The translations under genes were made by a program, and so were the position numbers. Source: Nanobdellota archaeon (GTDB lineage: Archaea; Nanobdellota; Nanobdellia; Parvarchaeales; Parvarchaeaceae). From it: a stretch of DNA of 64,000 bases. The DNA is taken from positions 83,377 through 147,376 of the forward strand of contig JAJYZA010000001.1 in the NCBI GenBank assembly GCA_021800365.1, given 5' to 3'. Under the pieces are notes generated by a model. That model searched no databases and had not been told where the DNA came from. It was given only the letters and a program-made list of their open reading frames with translations. Position 1 is the first letter of the stretch, and each line of letters opens with the position of its first letter. Below, piece after piece: positions 1-7,973 of the stretch.

Positions 1-872
1 TTCTCATCGAGCTTAACACCGGTTTTCTCCAAGTTCAATTTTTCTGTGTTTGGCTTCCTGCCTGTTGCTAGCAAGATCTTTTCTGCGATTATCCTTTTTT
101 GTGTCCCTTTTTCTAAAAATACTACACCTACACCACCTCTACATTTTGAGATTTTGTCAATAGTCGTGCCAGTTATTATATTTATTCCGCTTTCTTTTAA
201 GTAGTTCTCCAAGTAATAACTTACTTCAGGTTCCCAATTCGACAATATCTTATCACTTCTCTGCAACAGCGTAATTTTTACACCGAAATGTGAAAACATC
301 TCTGCAAATTCCAATCCGAGTGCTCCACCGCCGATGATGATCATTGATTTGGGCAATTTTTTTAATGAGAGCGCGTCTTCATTTGTCAAATAATCTACAT
401 TTGACAAACCGTTTATGTTAGGTACATTTGTGCGTGCCCCCGTAGCTATCAATATCTTCTTGACTTTTATGTCCTTTTCATTTACACGCAGAGTATTTGC
501 ATTCTTAAGGCTAGCGAATTCGTTTAAATATCTAACATTCTTCAGCTTTTTCAGAACATTCAGGTATTTTGAGAACCTCATACTTCTGACTAACGATTCC
601 TTTTCTCTAATAATTTTATTGAAATTTTCTATTTTGGCGGAATATGAAATACCATAAAATCTTTTTAAATTTATCCTATCCATCATGTTGCCTATAGTTA
701 TCATTCGTTTGCTTGGTACGCATCCAACGTTAACGCATGTGCCTCCGAGAAGCGTTCCGTTAGTTTCATTTTTACCTATCATTATAGTTTTTATGCCTAA
801 TTCGTCTGCTTTTATAGCGGCTGCAAAGGCTGCAGCTCCCTGTCCTATTATTGCATATTCATACTCTTCCAT
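1..872 (-). CDS. merA: Mercuric reductase-like flavoprotein (partial, 3' end outside window)
   Basis: I translated this by hand because the ORF track misses it. The gene starts at an ATG at 872 and runs off the left edge, giving about 290 N-terminal residues. It shows the FAD-binding N-terminus (GQGAAA), the redox-active disulfide motif GGTCVNVGCVPSK (Cys46/Cys51) and a second nucleotide-binding GGGALGLEFAE. The Val variant of the redox motif is typical of MerA, whereas dihydrolipoamide dehydrogenase usually has GTCLNVGCIPSK. There is no N-terminal heavy-metal-associated domain. The likely reaction is NADPH-dependent reduction of Hg(II) to Hg(0) in the cytoplasm. The start overlaps the ArsR gene by 14 nt, so the two are probably co-translated. 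The C-terminal Cys pair that would prove MerA lies outside the window; another class I flavin disulfide reductase is the alternative. Confidence 0.8.
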   Translation of the reverse strand, partial: MEEYEYAIIGQGAAAFAAAIKADELGIKTIMIGKNETNGTLLGGTCVNVGCVPSKRMITIGNMMDRINLKRFYGISYSAKIENFNKIIREKESLVRSMRFSKYLNVLKKLKNVRYLNEFASLKNANTLRVNEKDIKVKKILIATGARTNVPNINGLSNVDYLTNEDALSLKKLPKSMIIIGGGALGLEFAEMFSHFGVKITLLQRSDKILSNWEPEVSYYLENYLKESGINIITGTTIDKISKCRGGVGVVFLEKGTQKRIIAEKILLATGRKPNTEKLNLEKTGVKLDE

Positions 873-1179
873 TTTTTTCCTTCTCGAGCACCCCGCATCT
901 CTCCAGATACTTCTCATATTTTTTTACGTGTTTAGAAACTTCGTCAACTAGCTCTTTAGTATCATTATTCGTGCTGTAAATCCTTTTTTTGCCATCTTTT
1001 CTAACGTTTATGAACTTACAGTTGAGAAGACAGCGCAGGTCGTGCGAAAGGTGCGTCTGCTCTATATTTAGCTTTTTTTGAAGCTCTCCAGCACATAAGC
1101 TTTTCTTGTTCAATTTGTTTAGTATCCTAAATCTATTTTTATTCGCAAAAGCACCGAAGAAGAGATCAGCAGCTTCCAT
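859..1179 (-). CDS. ArsR-family metal-responsive winged-helix regulator
   Basis: This 106-aa protein has the ArsR/SmtB layout: a helical N-terminus, recognition helix around residues 31-54 (THLSHDLRCLLNC) and a wing (DGKKRIYST). Cys29, Cys50, Cys54 and Cys95 are candidate metal-binding thiols, two of them in the recognition-helix region where the classic ELCVCD box lies. It sits between the thioredoxin-like gene (TAATG junction) and merA (14-nt overlap). In Sulfolobus the archaeal MerR regulator is also of the ArsR type, so it probably represses this operon and releases DNA on Hg(II) binding. The metal specificity is inferred from context. Confidence 0.8.
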   Translation of the reverse strand: MEAADLFFGAFANKNRFRILNKLNKKSLCAGELQKKLNIEQTHLSHDLRCLLNCKFINVRKDGKKRIYSTNNDTKELVDEVSKHVKKYEKYLERCGVLEKEKNGRV

Positions 1180-1766
1180 TACAACCCATAGTTAGTTATG
1201 ACGTTCTCAAGCGCGGTTATCCCACCGGATAGTCCCTCCCCCGCGTACAAAATTTTTCCACTTGGACTTATTAAATAGTAAATATCTATTTGAAAAGTCG
1301 GAGGAGTGTTATAAGCGACTGTCATATTATAGCCTGCAACACCCCCTTGGACATATGTGTTGTTCTCACCATAATTTGATATGAATTCGGATATCGACGA
1401 CCCGGGAGAACCAAGATTATCATATTGTTCCAGCTCTACTATCTTAACCCCGTGCTGTTCAAAAAATCCAAGGTTGCTTGCAAGTACTTCATTACCTTGC
1501 GCACAGCTTGAGCACCAAGTAGCAACGAACCAGAGCAGAAGGGGTTTCCCATAATAGCTGTTGACGCTAGAATACGTTCCGTTCTCCAACTGGAAAGCGT
1601 AATTAGGGGCAGTATCCCCTACCGATAGATATTTTGAATTTGAAGAACCCGTATGGTTAAACAGAGTAAAGTTAATTACTAGTGCAATAGTAACCAAAGC
1701 TAAAACTGCATATAAAACACAATATTTTAATTTAATTTTCATTAGCCCTTTTATAGCATTCATCAT
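1179..1766 (-). CDS. Membrane-anchored TlpA/ResA-type thioredoxin-like protein
   Basis: The 195-aa product has an N-terminal signal anchor (about residues 13-34) followed by an extracytoplasmic thioredoxin fold with the redox motif WCSSC (Cys85/Cys88) after LLLWFVAT. This matches the TlpA/ResA/AhpC-TSA class. A downstream ATG at 1742 (MKIKLKYC) would begin right at the signal anchor and shorten the overlap with the upstream gene from 35 to 11 nt, so it may be the true start. Placed between a CC-motif membrane protein and ArsR/MerA, it might hold or pass Hg(II) or other thiol-reactive metals outside the membrane, as MerP does in bacteria. That role is inference; general extracytoplasmic disulfide reduction is the alternative. 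Confidence 0.75.
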   Translation of the reverse strand: MMNAIKGLMKIKLKYCVLYAVLALVTIALVINFTLFNHTGSSNSKYLSVGDTAPNYAFQLENGTYSSVNSYYGKPLLLWFVATWCSSCAQGNEVLASNLGFFEQHGVKIVELEQYDNLGSPGSSISEFISNYGENNTYVQGGVAGYNMTVAYNTPPTFQIDIYYLISPSGKILYAGEGLSGGITALENVITNYGL

Positions 1767-2286
1767 TTTTTGGGGGGGATTTAACAGCGCAGGATGAATT
1801 TATATTCTTGTTTATTTGGATAAGCCCGACAAAAGCCGTAACTGCTCCTATGCCTATAAACGCCGGCCCATATACTGAGAATATTGACTGTATTTTACCA
1901 GTATTCCTAACTATGAATAAAGTCGAAAACCCAGCTACTGCCATAAGTGAAGGTATTATACTAGTACAGCAAAGACTGCTTGGAAGAACCGCGCTAAGTA
2001 TCGAGCCTATAGTCATTTTTTTACTAGTCTTTGATTTTAATTTGTATGCGTATATGTTCAAAGTTATTATCAGGCTAATCAGAAATGAAATCACGGCAGA
2101 AGAGATAACATCAAAATAGATATAATCTCCTCCAAAATCTAGTATTCCCATCGCCGAGTTTGTAAGAAGGTAGCTGTAGATAAAGAATATTGTGGCGAAA
2201 AGAACTGAAAATATCCCTGCGTAAATTCGTATTTTAAATACGTTTACCATATTTTCGAATGCATTATTATATGAAATTTTTTTCAT
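1732..2286 (-). CDS. Four-TM membrane protein with vicinal cysteine pair (possible MerT/MerC-like mercury transporter)
   Basis: The 184-aa protein has about four hydrophobic segments (near residues 18-45, 55-80, 93-118 and 130-155). A vicinal Cys pair in SSLCCTSIIPS lies at the start of the third segment, and a further Cys pair lies in the C-terminal tail. MerT and MerC carry a CC pair in a transmembrane helix that accepts Hg(II), so this looks like a functional analogue at the head of the mer-like operon. I cannot show homology by eye; the family call is context plus motif. A TATA-like element lies about 23 nt upstream, consistent with a leaderless transcript starting the operon. Confidence 0.6.
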   Translation of the reverse strand: MKKISYNNAFENMVNVFKIRIYAGIFSVLFATIFFIYSYLLTNSAMGILDFGGDYIYFDVISSAVISFLISLIITLNIYAYKLKSKTSKKMTIGSILSAVLPSSLCCTSIIPSLMAVAGFSTLFIVRNTGKIQSIFSVYGPAFIGIGAVTAFVGLIQINKNINSSCAVKSPPKNDECYKRANEN

Positions 2287-2301
2287 ATTTACTATGAAGG
2301 G

Positions 2302-2313
2302 TTTATAATATAA
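2302..2313. promoter_or_regulatory. Near-palindromic TATA element, possible bidirectional promoter
   Basis: The sequence tttataatataa can be read as a TATA box on both strands. On the minus strand it is about 23 nt upstream of the first mer-like gene (ATG at 2286). On the plus strand it is about 29 nt upstream of an ATG at 2336. Spacing of 22-30 nt suits archaeal leaderless promoters. Transcription start sites are not demonstrated. Confidence 0.4.
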
Positions 2314-2335
2314 ATGCTTTTCTTTAAGTTAAGTT

Positions 2336-2470
2336 ATGCAGAAAGCCTTCGATAATAATATCATAGATCCAAACTCCGTACTCTCTACCGCGCTCAATAT
2401 TTTCACGTGGCGCTTATTTCTCTTTTTCAGCATTGTCTTCTCTTGCTTCCGCTTGAGCATCCAATCGTAG
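2336..2470 (+). CDS. Possible 44-aa single-TM peptide
   Basis: This ATG-started ORF lies behind the plus-strand reading of the shared TATA element. It encodes a short peptide with a hydrophobic stretch (residues 26-40) and no recognised family. It could be a small membrane peptide divergent from the mer operon or a chance ORF. The rest of 2471-2798 has no convincing gene: one minus-strand frame is open for about 59 codons but lacks an ATG and resembles nothing I know. Confidence 0.2.
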   Translation: MQKAFDNNIIDPNSVLSTALNIFTWRLFLFFSIVFSCFRLSIQS

Positions 2471-2798
2471 ATGATAGATAATAAACAATACAGAACGCAA
2501 CAGACGTCGGTTATTTCCTATCCTGCACTTATAGAATGAAGAGAATGGTGCTTTATGCTTTCTTGTCTTCGCACTACTCCGCCTTTCTAATTAAAATTTT
2601 TTACCCGCTTGTAATATCTGGAAACTCTTTCTTTCTCTCTTAATTTTTCGGCTTTCTCCTATACATATATATTAGTATTAAAAACGCTGCTCCGGGAATA
2701 TCTTTTGGTTCCGTATTTTAGTGTTGATTTACTTATGTGAAGGATTATAATATAATTTTAGTCACATGTCTATTGGAAGCATTATCTCACAAATTAAT

Positions 2799-2873
2799 TG
2801 GGCCCGAAGGGATTTGAACCCCCAACCCGCAGATTAGAAGTCTGCTGCTATATCCAAGTTAAGCTACGGGCCC
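2799..2873 (-). tRNA. tRNA-Arg (TCT)
   Basis: The minus strand folds as a full cloverleaf with a perfect 7-bp acceptor stem (GGGCCCG/CGGGCCC) and an anticodon stem GCAGA/TCTGC. The loop CTTCTAA gives anticodon TCT, and the T arm has a GGTTCAAAT loop. The discriminator is A and the CCA is not encoded. No intron is visible. Confidence 0.95.
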
Positions 2874-2897
2874 GACTAAGGATTAATATTACTTCGT

Positions 2898-3050
2898 TTA
2901 TTTATTAACTTTGGTTCTTATTTCATCCTTATTACTCCTAAAACATGAGGCACACACAGTATAAACTTTACCATTTGTCTTCACATAATTCCCCTTTAGC
3001 TTACCTAAGAAGGTTATTTCTATCTCTTTTCCACAGAGTGTACACTTCAT
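2898..3050 (-). CDS. 50-aa zinc-ribbon protein
   Basis: Hand translation gives a 50-residue protein too short for the ORF track. It has two Cys pairs (CTLCG near the N-terminus, CASCF near residue 33), a compact zinc ribbon. Its ATG overlaps the SRP54 stop in an ATGA junction, so it is translationally coupled as the last gene of the SRP54 operon. The function is unknown. Coupling and zinc binding suggest an RNA- or ribosome-associated protein, but that is inference. Confidence 0.7.
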   Translation of the reverse strand: MKCTLCGKEIEITFLGKLKGNYVKTNGKVYTVCASCFRSNKDEIRTKVNK

Positions 3051-4360
3051 AACTTTATTCCAAATCTTTTCATTAAACTAGATACTTGTTTATTATTTGA
3101 CATCTTCATTACAGTCTTTATCTTTTTATACTGGTCAATAAGCTCTCTAACGAGCTCTTCGCTATGCCCACTGCCGTTTGCGATCCTTTTCATTCTTGAA
3201 GCCGTAATGCTGTTTGGATTTTCTAGCTCTTCCTTTGTCATAGAATCCATAATATTCGTAAATTTACCAATATTTTCTCCTTGTTTCTCTATAAGTTCCT
3301 TTGTTGTTCCTGAACTCGGCATACCCGGAATTAACGAGGCCAACTTATTAATCGGGCCAAGTTTTTTTGTGCTCGTATACTGTTCATATAAGTCCATTAA
3401 ATTAAAGTCGCCTTTTATTACTTTCTTCACGCTTTCTTCGTTTACCTGTATATTTTCATCCTGTGCCTTTTTCAATACAGCTTCGAAGCCGTCTAAACCG
3501 AGTAATTTTGATACGAATTTCTTTGGATCAAATTCCTCAAGTTCGTTAAGCTTCTCTCCCGTTCCTATAAAAACTACTTTTGCTCCGCTTATATAAGCAG
3601 CTGTCAGCGCTCCTCCCCCATTAGCAGTACCGTCCGTTTTTGTAAGTATTATACTATTTATCCCAAGTAAATTATGGAATGCTTTCACTTGTATAGAAGC
3701 GTTTTGTCCTAAATCCGCGGGAAGTACAAGAGAAACGTTGGTTGGCTTAAACTCTAAGTTTATTGCCTTTATTTCTTTTACTAATTCATTATCTAGTGCG
3801 TCCCTACCAGCACTATCTGCTATTATTATATCATAGTTCTTAAATGTTGAAGCTGCAATCTTTATTATTTTAACTGGGTCTTTATCCCCTCCGACAACTT
3901 TTACATTTATTTGTTTGCTTAACTGAATCAACTGTTCATAAGCTGCAGGTCTAAAGGTATCTAATGCTAATAACAGCACGCGATAACCGCGCTTCTTATA
4001 GTAACCTGCAAGTTTCCCAGCGGTCGTTGTTTTTCCGGAACCGAACAACCCGACCAGTAGAATCTTGTAAGGTACCGTGTTTATCTCTATCCTACTTTCG
4101 TTGGAACCGAGAATATCGACTAAATTATTGTATATTACATCTATTACCCTCTCCCTGCTAAGAAGCCCCTTGCCTTTTTTTGATTTTATATCCTCTCTTA
4201 CTCTTTGTATAAAAGTATCAACGACTGCTGGATCGACATCGCCCTCCAATAATGCCTTGCGAATCTCGATAATTACTTCTTCTATTTTTTCATTTCCGGT
4301 AGAATTAAGCAGTTTTTTGATGCCTTCTTTTAGCTTATCGGCGAGACTATCAAATGCCAT
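3047..4360 (-). CDS. srp54: Signal recognition particle GTPase SRP54
   Basis: The 437-aa protein has the SRP54 order: helical N domain (1-90), G domain with GLFGSGKTT, DTFRPAAYEQL, DSAGR and TKTDGTANGGG (about 100-295), and a methionine-rich M domain (about 300-437). It binds SRP RNA and signal peptides and delivers ribosomes to the Sec translocon. Length matches archaeal SRP54 (about 440-450). It follows RpoK and the exosome genes on the same strand. No SRP RNA gene was recognised in the window. Confidence 0.97.
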   Translation of the reverse strand: MAFDSLADKLKEGIKKLLNSTGNEKIEEVIIEIRKALLEGDVDPAVVDTFIQRVREDIKSKKGKGLLSRERVIDVIYNNLVDILGSNESRIEINTVPYKILLVGLFGSGKTTTAGKLAGYYKKRGYRVLLLALDTFRPAAYEQLIQLSKQINVKVVGGDKDPVKIIKIAASTFKNYDIIIADSAGRDALDNELVKEIKAINLEFKPTNVSLVLPADLGQNASIQVKAFHNLLGINSIILTKTDGTANGGGALTAAYISGAKVVFIGTGEKLNELEEFDPKKFVSKLLGLDGFEAVLKKAQDENIQVNEESVKKVIKGDFNLMDLYEQYTSTKKLGPINKLASLIPGMPSSGTTKELIEKQGENIGKFTNIMDSMTKEELENPNSITASRMKRIANGSGHSEELVRELIDQYKKIKTVMKMSNNKQVSSLMKRFGIKL

Positions 4361-4375
4361 CTGATATTTTCTTCT

Positions 4376-4549
4376 CTAATCCCTTTTTACAGTTATCGGC
4401 AATACGCCTTTTTCTAGCTCGCGTTTTGCGATATCTAGATATTTATCGATTTTCTTGTCTACTTTTACTAGCGATGGTGCGCCCAATGCAAGCTGCAGGG
4501 CACGCGCCCCAATCAGTCTCGTCTTTTCAAATTTATTGTATTCTTCCAT
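4376..4549 (-). CDS. rpoK: DNA-directed RNA polymerase subunit K (omega/RPB6-like)
   Basis: Hand translation gives a 57-aa protein missed by the ORF track; the plus ORF 4354-4554 is its shadow. It carries the RpoK/omega signature TRLIGARALQLALGAPSLV and the C-terminal ELEKGVLPITVKR. RpoK clamps the largest polymerase subunit and promotes assembly. It lies between Rrp42 (1 nt gap) and SRP54 (15 nt gap), inside the RNA-processing operon. Its length is typical of the archaeal subunit. Confidence 0.93.
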   Translation of the reverse strand: MEEYNKFEKTRLIGARALQLALGAPSLVKVDKKIDKYLDIAKRELEKGVLPITVKRD

Positions 4550-4550
4550 T

Positions 4551-5306
4551 TTAACGTTTAACTGCCTTAGTTAATAAATTCTTAACCTCTTCCTTTTTTG
4601 CAAACGCTATTCCTGCACAGTAATCCACATCCTCTGCGGTAAAAAACCCGCTGCCGCCTTTCTGCATAGAATTTATTTTTTCGCCTACGGCTATGGACAG
4701 CCTTGTGTCTGCTGCATTTTCCTCAGATACCGATGGGTCAAGTAATATTGTGTCACTTATCTTAACAAATGTATGACTAATCGCTAATTTGTCAAGATTT
4801 AATGGAAGCGGAACCTTTTCCTCGCTACCTTCTATTTTGTAAACTGCATTAACAAGCGCGCTTAAGGCTGCTATATTCGCTACATCTAAAAGATTTCCAT
4901 CGTTGTTTATGGCAAAAATATCTATATAAACAAATAAAACTTTTTTGCCAGCCTCTATAACTAATTTCTTAAGATCAATTATATTAGATTCTCTTATCCC
5001 TCTATCTGTTACCCTTCCAACCTCTACGGAGTACATTATCCTGTCAGATTCATAATTATTGGCAAGTTCAGACGCTTCAAAATTCACTATTAATCCGCCC
5101 TCATCTGCCCTGTCGGGAAAAGGCTCGCCTGGAAGGACCTTTACTCCGGCTAGCGCCTTGGTGCCCCCCAGCTCAACTAGCGCTGAGCCATCGGAATGGT
5201 TTATCACTCCTGTTTTTATAGATAAATGTCTGCGTTCATCGGATTTGCGTCCGTCCAAACGCATTTTTTTCTTCGCGATTTCTCTTATATAGTCGTAGTT
5301 ATCCAT
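4551..5306 (-). CDS. rrp42: Exosome core subunit Rrp42 (RNase PH-like, non-catalytic)
   Basis: The 251-aa protein begins with the RNase PH-family N-terminus (KKKMRLDGRKSDERR) and continues through GSALVELGGTKALAGVKV and DLKKLVIEAGKKVLFVYID. In archaea Rrp42 pairs with Rrp41 in a trimer of dimers; Rrp42 lacks the phosphorolytic site but helps bind RNA. It lies 2 nt downstream of the FAU-1-like gene rather than directly after rrp41. Confidence 0.95.
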   Translation of the reverse strand: MDNYDYIREIAKKKMRLDGRKSDERRHLSIKTGVINHSDGSALVELGGTKALAGVKVLPGEPFPDRADEGGLIVNFEASELANNYESDRIMYSVEVGRVTDRGIRESNIIDLKKLVIEAGKKVLFVYIDIFAINNDGNLLDVANIAALSALVNAVYKIEGSEEKVPLPLNLDKLAISHTFVKISDTILLDPSVSEENAADTRLSIAVGEKINSMQKGGSGFFTAEDVDYCAGIAFAKKEEVKNLLTKAVKR

Positions 5307-5308
5307 TT

Positions 5309-6625
5309 TTATGCCCTGCCAAGTTCCTTGATAGTATTAACTAATTCTTCCATATACTCTTTGCCTATCTCGCCGCGCTTAAACAGTTTTTCTATCCTGT
5401 CGCTGTTTGACACAGTAATATTACCTCCCTCGTTTTTTGAAACTACGTCGAATGTGGTTATCTTAGCGAATTTCGGGAATATCTCCGGTTTCATAGTCAA
5501 TACCCTATCTTCAGAATCTGTTCTTTTTACCGTGACGTAATTCTTGTTTGTATCTATATAGTAACTTCTTCCGCCCCAATCGCCTCGGTTAACTACCGTA
5601 AGTGATTTTACCTCGCCATTTTCTATAACGATGTCTTCCAGTATTCCTTCTACACGATAAGAAGTACCATTTAAACGTGTAAAGGCTAGCCTATAAAGTT
5701 TATTCTTTGATGGGCCGTAACGTAATAATGTCTCATTTACTTTCTTCAACATCTCTTCATCAGAGCTTTTATCCATTAACGCCTCGGCAAAATCAGTAAG
5801 AATCGTGTACCCTGCGGATTTAAGACTATGATGATTTGGTATGGTCGGCATAACTTTCTTTCTTATGATGTCCAATCGCATTTTATCATCCTTGCTAAAA
5901 ATCGTAAAGTATTTGTCTAACCCTTCATAAAGCACTGTCGGTTCTGAACAGGCGTTGAAGCGTTCGGTTATTTCGTTTTCCTTTTGTATTAGAGAGGTTA
6001 GTTCATTACGCAATACAGATTCTTCCTTACTCTCTGCACCCTGGACCCATAAAATACCCCAGTCCTTTAAATCCATGCTACTTGCTATCTCATGTAGCTT
6101 ATCCCTGCCCTCATCAGATCGTATCCCTCTACTAGTTTTTGTAAAGCCGTTTTTTATTATTATAACATCTTCACCGAATATCCTAAGCTGTGTGGAAAGC
6201 ATTATCCTACCATCGTAAGTACCTTTTGACTGGATTAAGAGCTTTGTCCCGGGTTTAACGTAACCCCAAAAGTTCTTCATGTCCAAAACCCCCTCTTCTT
6301 CATCGGGAAGAGAAATTATTATCGATTTGGATTTTTGGTCCACGTTTTTGATTATACCGCAGTATATTCGTCCCATTTCCTCTTTGTAAAAGACACTATT
6401 TTTTAGATGCTTTTTGAGTATATCTATAACGCTGACGGGATCCGTTCCATATACGTAAACTCCTTCTTTTGTATCGATATCTTCTATCGTTATAGTAGGC
6501 GCAGATTCTCCGCTTATGTTAAGTGCTGTTTTTATAGCATCCGCTGCCTGTGTTATCTCTACGCCAGAATCTAACAGAAGTTTTGATATGGCTGTAGAAT
6601 AAATCCCTCTAACTTTCACTTTCAT
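5309..6625 (-). CDS. FAU-1/AU-1-like RNA-binding protein (RNase E/G-type N-terminus plus DUF402)
   Basis: The 438-aa protein has an N-terminal segment like archaeal FAU-1, a central RNase E/G-like S1-type region and a C-terminal DUF402 domain (about residues 330-415, SYRVEGILEDIVIENGEV and RGDWGGRSYYID). FAU-1 of Pyrococcus binds AU-rich RNA and has been described as a ribonuclease. It begins behind a strong Shine-Dalgarno (AAAGGAGGTT, 5 nt before the ATG). The start overlaps rrp41 by 17 nt, placing it between the two ring subunits of the exosome and suggesting joint RNA turnover or rRNA maturation. Confidence 0.88.
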   Translation of the reverse strand: MKVKVRGIYSTAISKLLLDSGVEITQAADAIKTALNISGESAPTITIEDIDTKEGVYVYGTDPVSVIDILKKHLKNSVFYKEEMGRIYCGIIKNVDQKSKSIIISLPDEEEGVLDMKNFWGYVKPGTKLLIQSKGTYDGRIMLSTQLRIFGEDVIIIKNGFTKTSRGIRSDEGRDKLHEIASSMDLKDWGILWVQGAESKEESVLRNELTSLIQKENEITERFNACSEPTVLYEGLDKYFTIFSKDDKMRLDIIRKKVMPTIPNHHSLKSAGYTILTDFAEALMDKSSDEEMLKKVNETLLRYGPSKNKLYRLAFTRLNGTSYRVEGILEDIVIENGEVKSLTVVNRGDWGGRSYYIDTNKNYVTVKRTDSEDRVLTMKPEIFPKFAKITTFDVVSKNEGGNITVSNSDRIEKLFKRGEIGKEYMEELVNTIKELGRA

Positions 6626-7316
6626 TTAAAAACCTCCTTTTTAACGCCATCTTTTCTATTTCGTATATTTTAGAGGCGCCAACTTTTCCAATTTCAATTA
6701 TTTTTTTAAGATCCTCTCTACTTACCTTACCATCGAGCTGAAGAAGAACTATCTCATTCTTTGAAGGAAGGAACCCTATTGGTACATCTGTAGCACCACC
6801 TTCATGGAAATCCTCCTCCTCCTTTGTTAAGTCCAAACATATCGAGTCTCCTATTTTACCTGCGGCAACGGCAGCGACAAGATCCCTCATTGGCAAACCA
6901 GCATCTGCACATGCAATGGATGCTGCGCATAGACTGGCACACCTTGTTCCTGCATCCGCTTGGCTAACGTAAACACGTACGTCTATCATTGATCTTGGAA
7001 GCTCTTCTAATATGACTGCGCGATTTAAAGCATTAGTTATAACCTCACTTATCTCCATATCTCGCCTATCGAAACCAGGTTTTGCTCTGTCTGGTACTGA
7101 AAAAGGCATCATGTCGTATTTACACATTATTATACCCCTATCCACTTTTTCAAAGTGTTTGGGCTTAACATCCTGCGGACCGTATACTGCCGCTATCGCC
7201 TCTGTGTTACCTATTCTAAAGCGCGCACTGCCCTTGGCATTTGCAATTATTCCGCTCTCGGCTTCTATTGACCTTAACTCATCGAATTTTCTCTTATCAA
7301 ACCTTTCCTCGTACAT
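6609..7316 (-). CDS. rrp41: Exosome catalytic subunit Rrp41
   Basis: The 235-aa RNase PH-type protein shows the archaeal Rrp41 pattern: GSARFRIGNTEAIAAVYGPQ, the basic patch PFSVPDRAKPGFDRR, the phosphate-binding DAGTRCAS and the catalytic Asp in GGATDVP, ending in LLQLDGKVS. It is the phosphorolytic 3'-5' exonuclease and tailing subunit of the exosome ring. It overlaps the end of rrp4 by 20 nt and the start of FAU-1 by 17 nt, so translation is coupled. AAGGAG lies upstream within rrp4. Confidence 0.97.
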   Translation of the reverse strand: MYEERFDKRKFDELRSIEAESGIIANAKGSARFRIGNTEAIAAVYGPQDVKPKHFEKVDRGIIMCKYDMMPFSVPDRAKPGFDRRDMEISEVITNALNRAVILEELPRSMIDVRVYVSQADAGTRCASLCAASIACADAGLPMRDLVAAVAAGKIGDSICLDLTKEEEDFHEGGATDVPIGFLPSKNEIVLLQLDGKVSREDLKKIIEIGKVGASKIYEIEKMALKRRFLNESES

Positions 7317-7971
7317 TTTTCAACAACTCCTTTATCTTATCCATTAAATTTGGATTATAATACTCTTTTTCTACCAGATTTACTGCTGCGAGCGCTAGCG
7401 CTTTATTATAGTCCTCTCCATTTATCCATACTATGCCATTTTGGCCTACGAGCATGTCGCAATTCGTCTCGGTCTTTATAATATTTATCATTGTTCCTTC
7501 TTTTCCTATCAATCTTGGTAACTTCATTATATCTATCTTGGCCGTAGTCCTACCAGGAAGTTTTGCATACCTGGTTCCGCGCATCGAAACATCCGCTGAA
7601 TGATTTGGGTATATCTTAAAAACGCGTACATATACTAAATCTCCTATGTCTAAGTACTTGTCTAACTCATTAGTATCTATCCGGATATTCATGTCTCTTA
7701 CGTCCAGCCTGGTATAATAGGGAGCATTTATGTCGACAACCCAATACTTACCCCCCACTTCAGTTATCTGTCCAACAACTTCATCCCCTTCCATAGGTTC
7801 ATATACACTTGTAAGGGGCTGCACACCTACGCCTTTCGGCTCAATGCGTATTACTCCGAAATATTTAGAAAATACCTTTGTACCCTCTAAGTAAGTACCA
7901 TGGCTGCCATTCCCCTCATCTGAAAGCAGCTCCCCGGGTGTCACAATGTCATGATCTTTAACGTGTATCAT
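7297..7971 (-). CDS. rrp4: Exosome cap subunit Rrp4 (S1 and KH domains)
   Basis: The 224-aa protein has the Rrp4 arrangement: an N-terminal beta domain (VTPGELL, YLEGTKVF), an S1 domain (about 60-135, GDEVVGQITEVGGKYWVVDI) and a KH domain with GKEGTMINIIKTETNCDM and a GQNGIVWING loop. Rrp4 forms part of the RNA-binding cap and feeds substrates into the Rrp41/Rrp42 ring. It follows SBDS by 2 nt. Confidence 0.96.
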   Translation of the reverse strand: MIHVKDHDIVTPGELLSDEGNGSHGTYLEGTKVFSKYFGVIRIEPKGVGVQPLTSVYEPMEGDEVVGQITEVGGKYWVVDINAPYYTRLDVRDMNIRIDTNELDKYLDIGDLVYVRVFKIYPNHSADVSMRGTRYAKLPGRTTAKIDIMKLPRLIGKEGTMINIIKTETNCDMLVGQNGIVWINGEDYNKALALAAVNLVEKEYYNPNLMDKIKELLKNVRGKV

Positions 7972-7973
7972 AT

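Noticed and set aside
2471-2798. Minus-strand open frame of about 59 codons, possible transposase remnant
   Set aside because: No ATG start and no recognisable transposase motif or inverted repeats.
4354-4554. Plus ORF of 66 aa
   Set aside because: It is the shadow of rpoK on the minus strand, which matches the RNA polymerase K family clearly.
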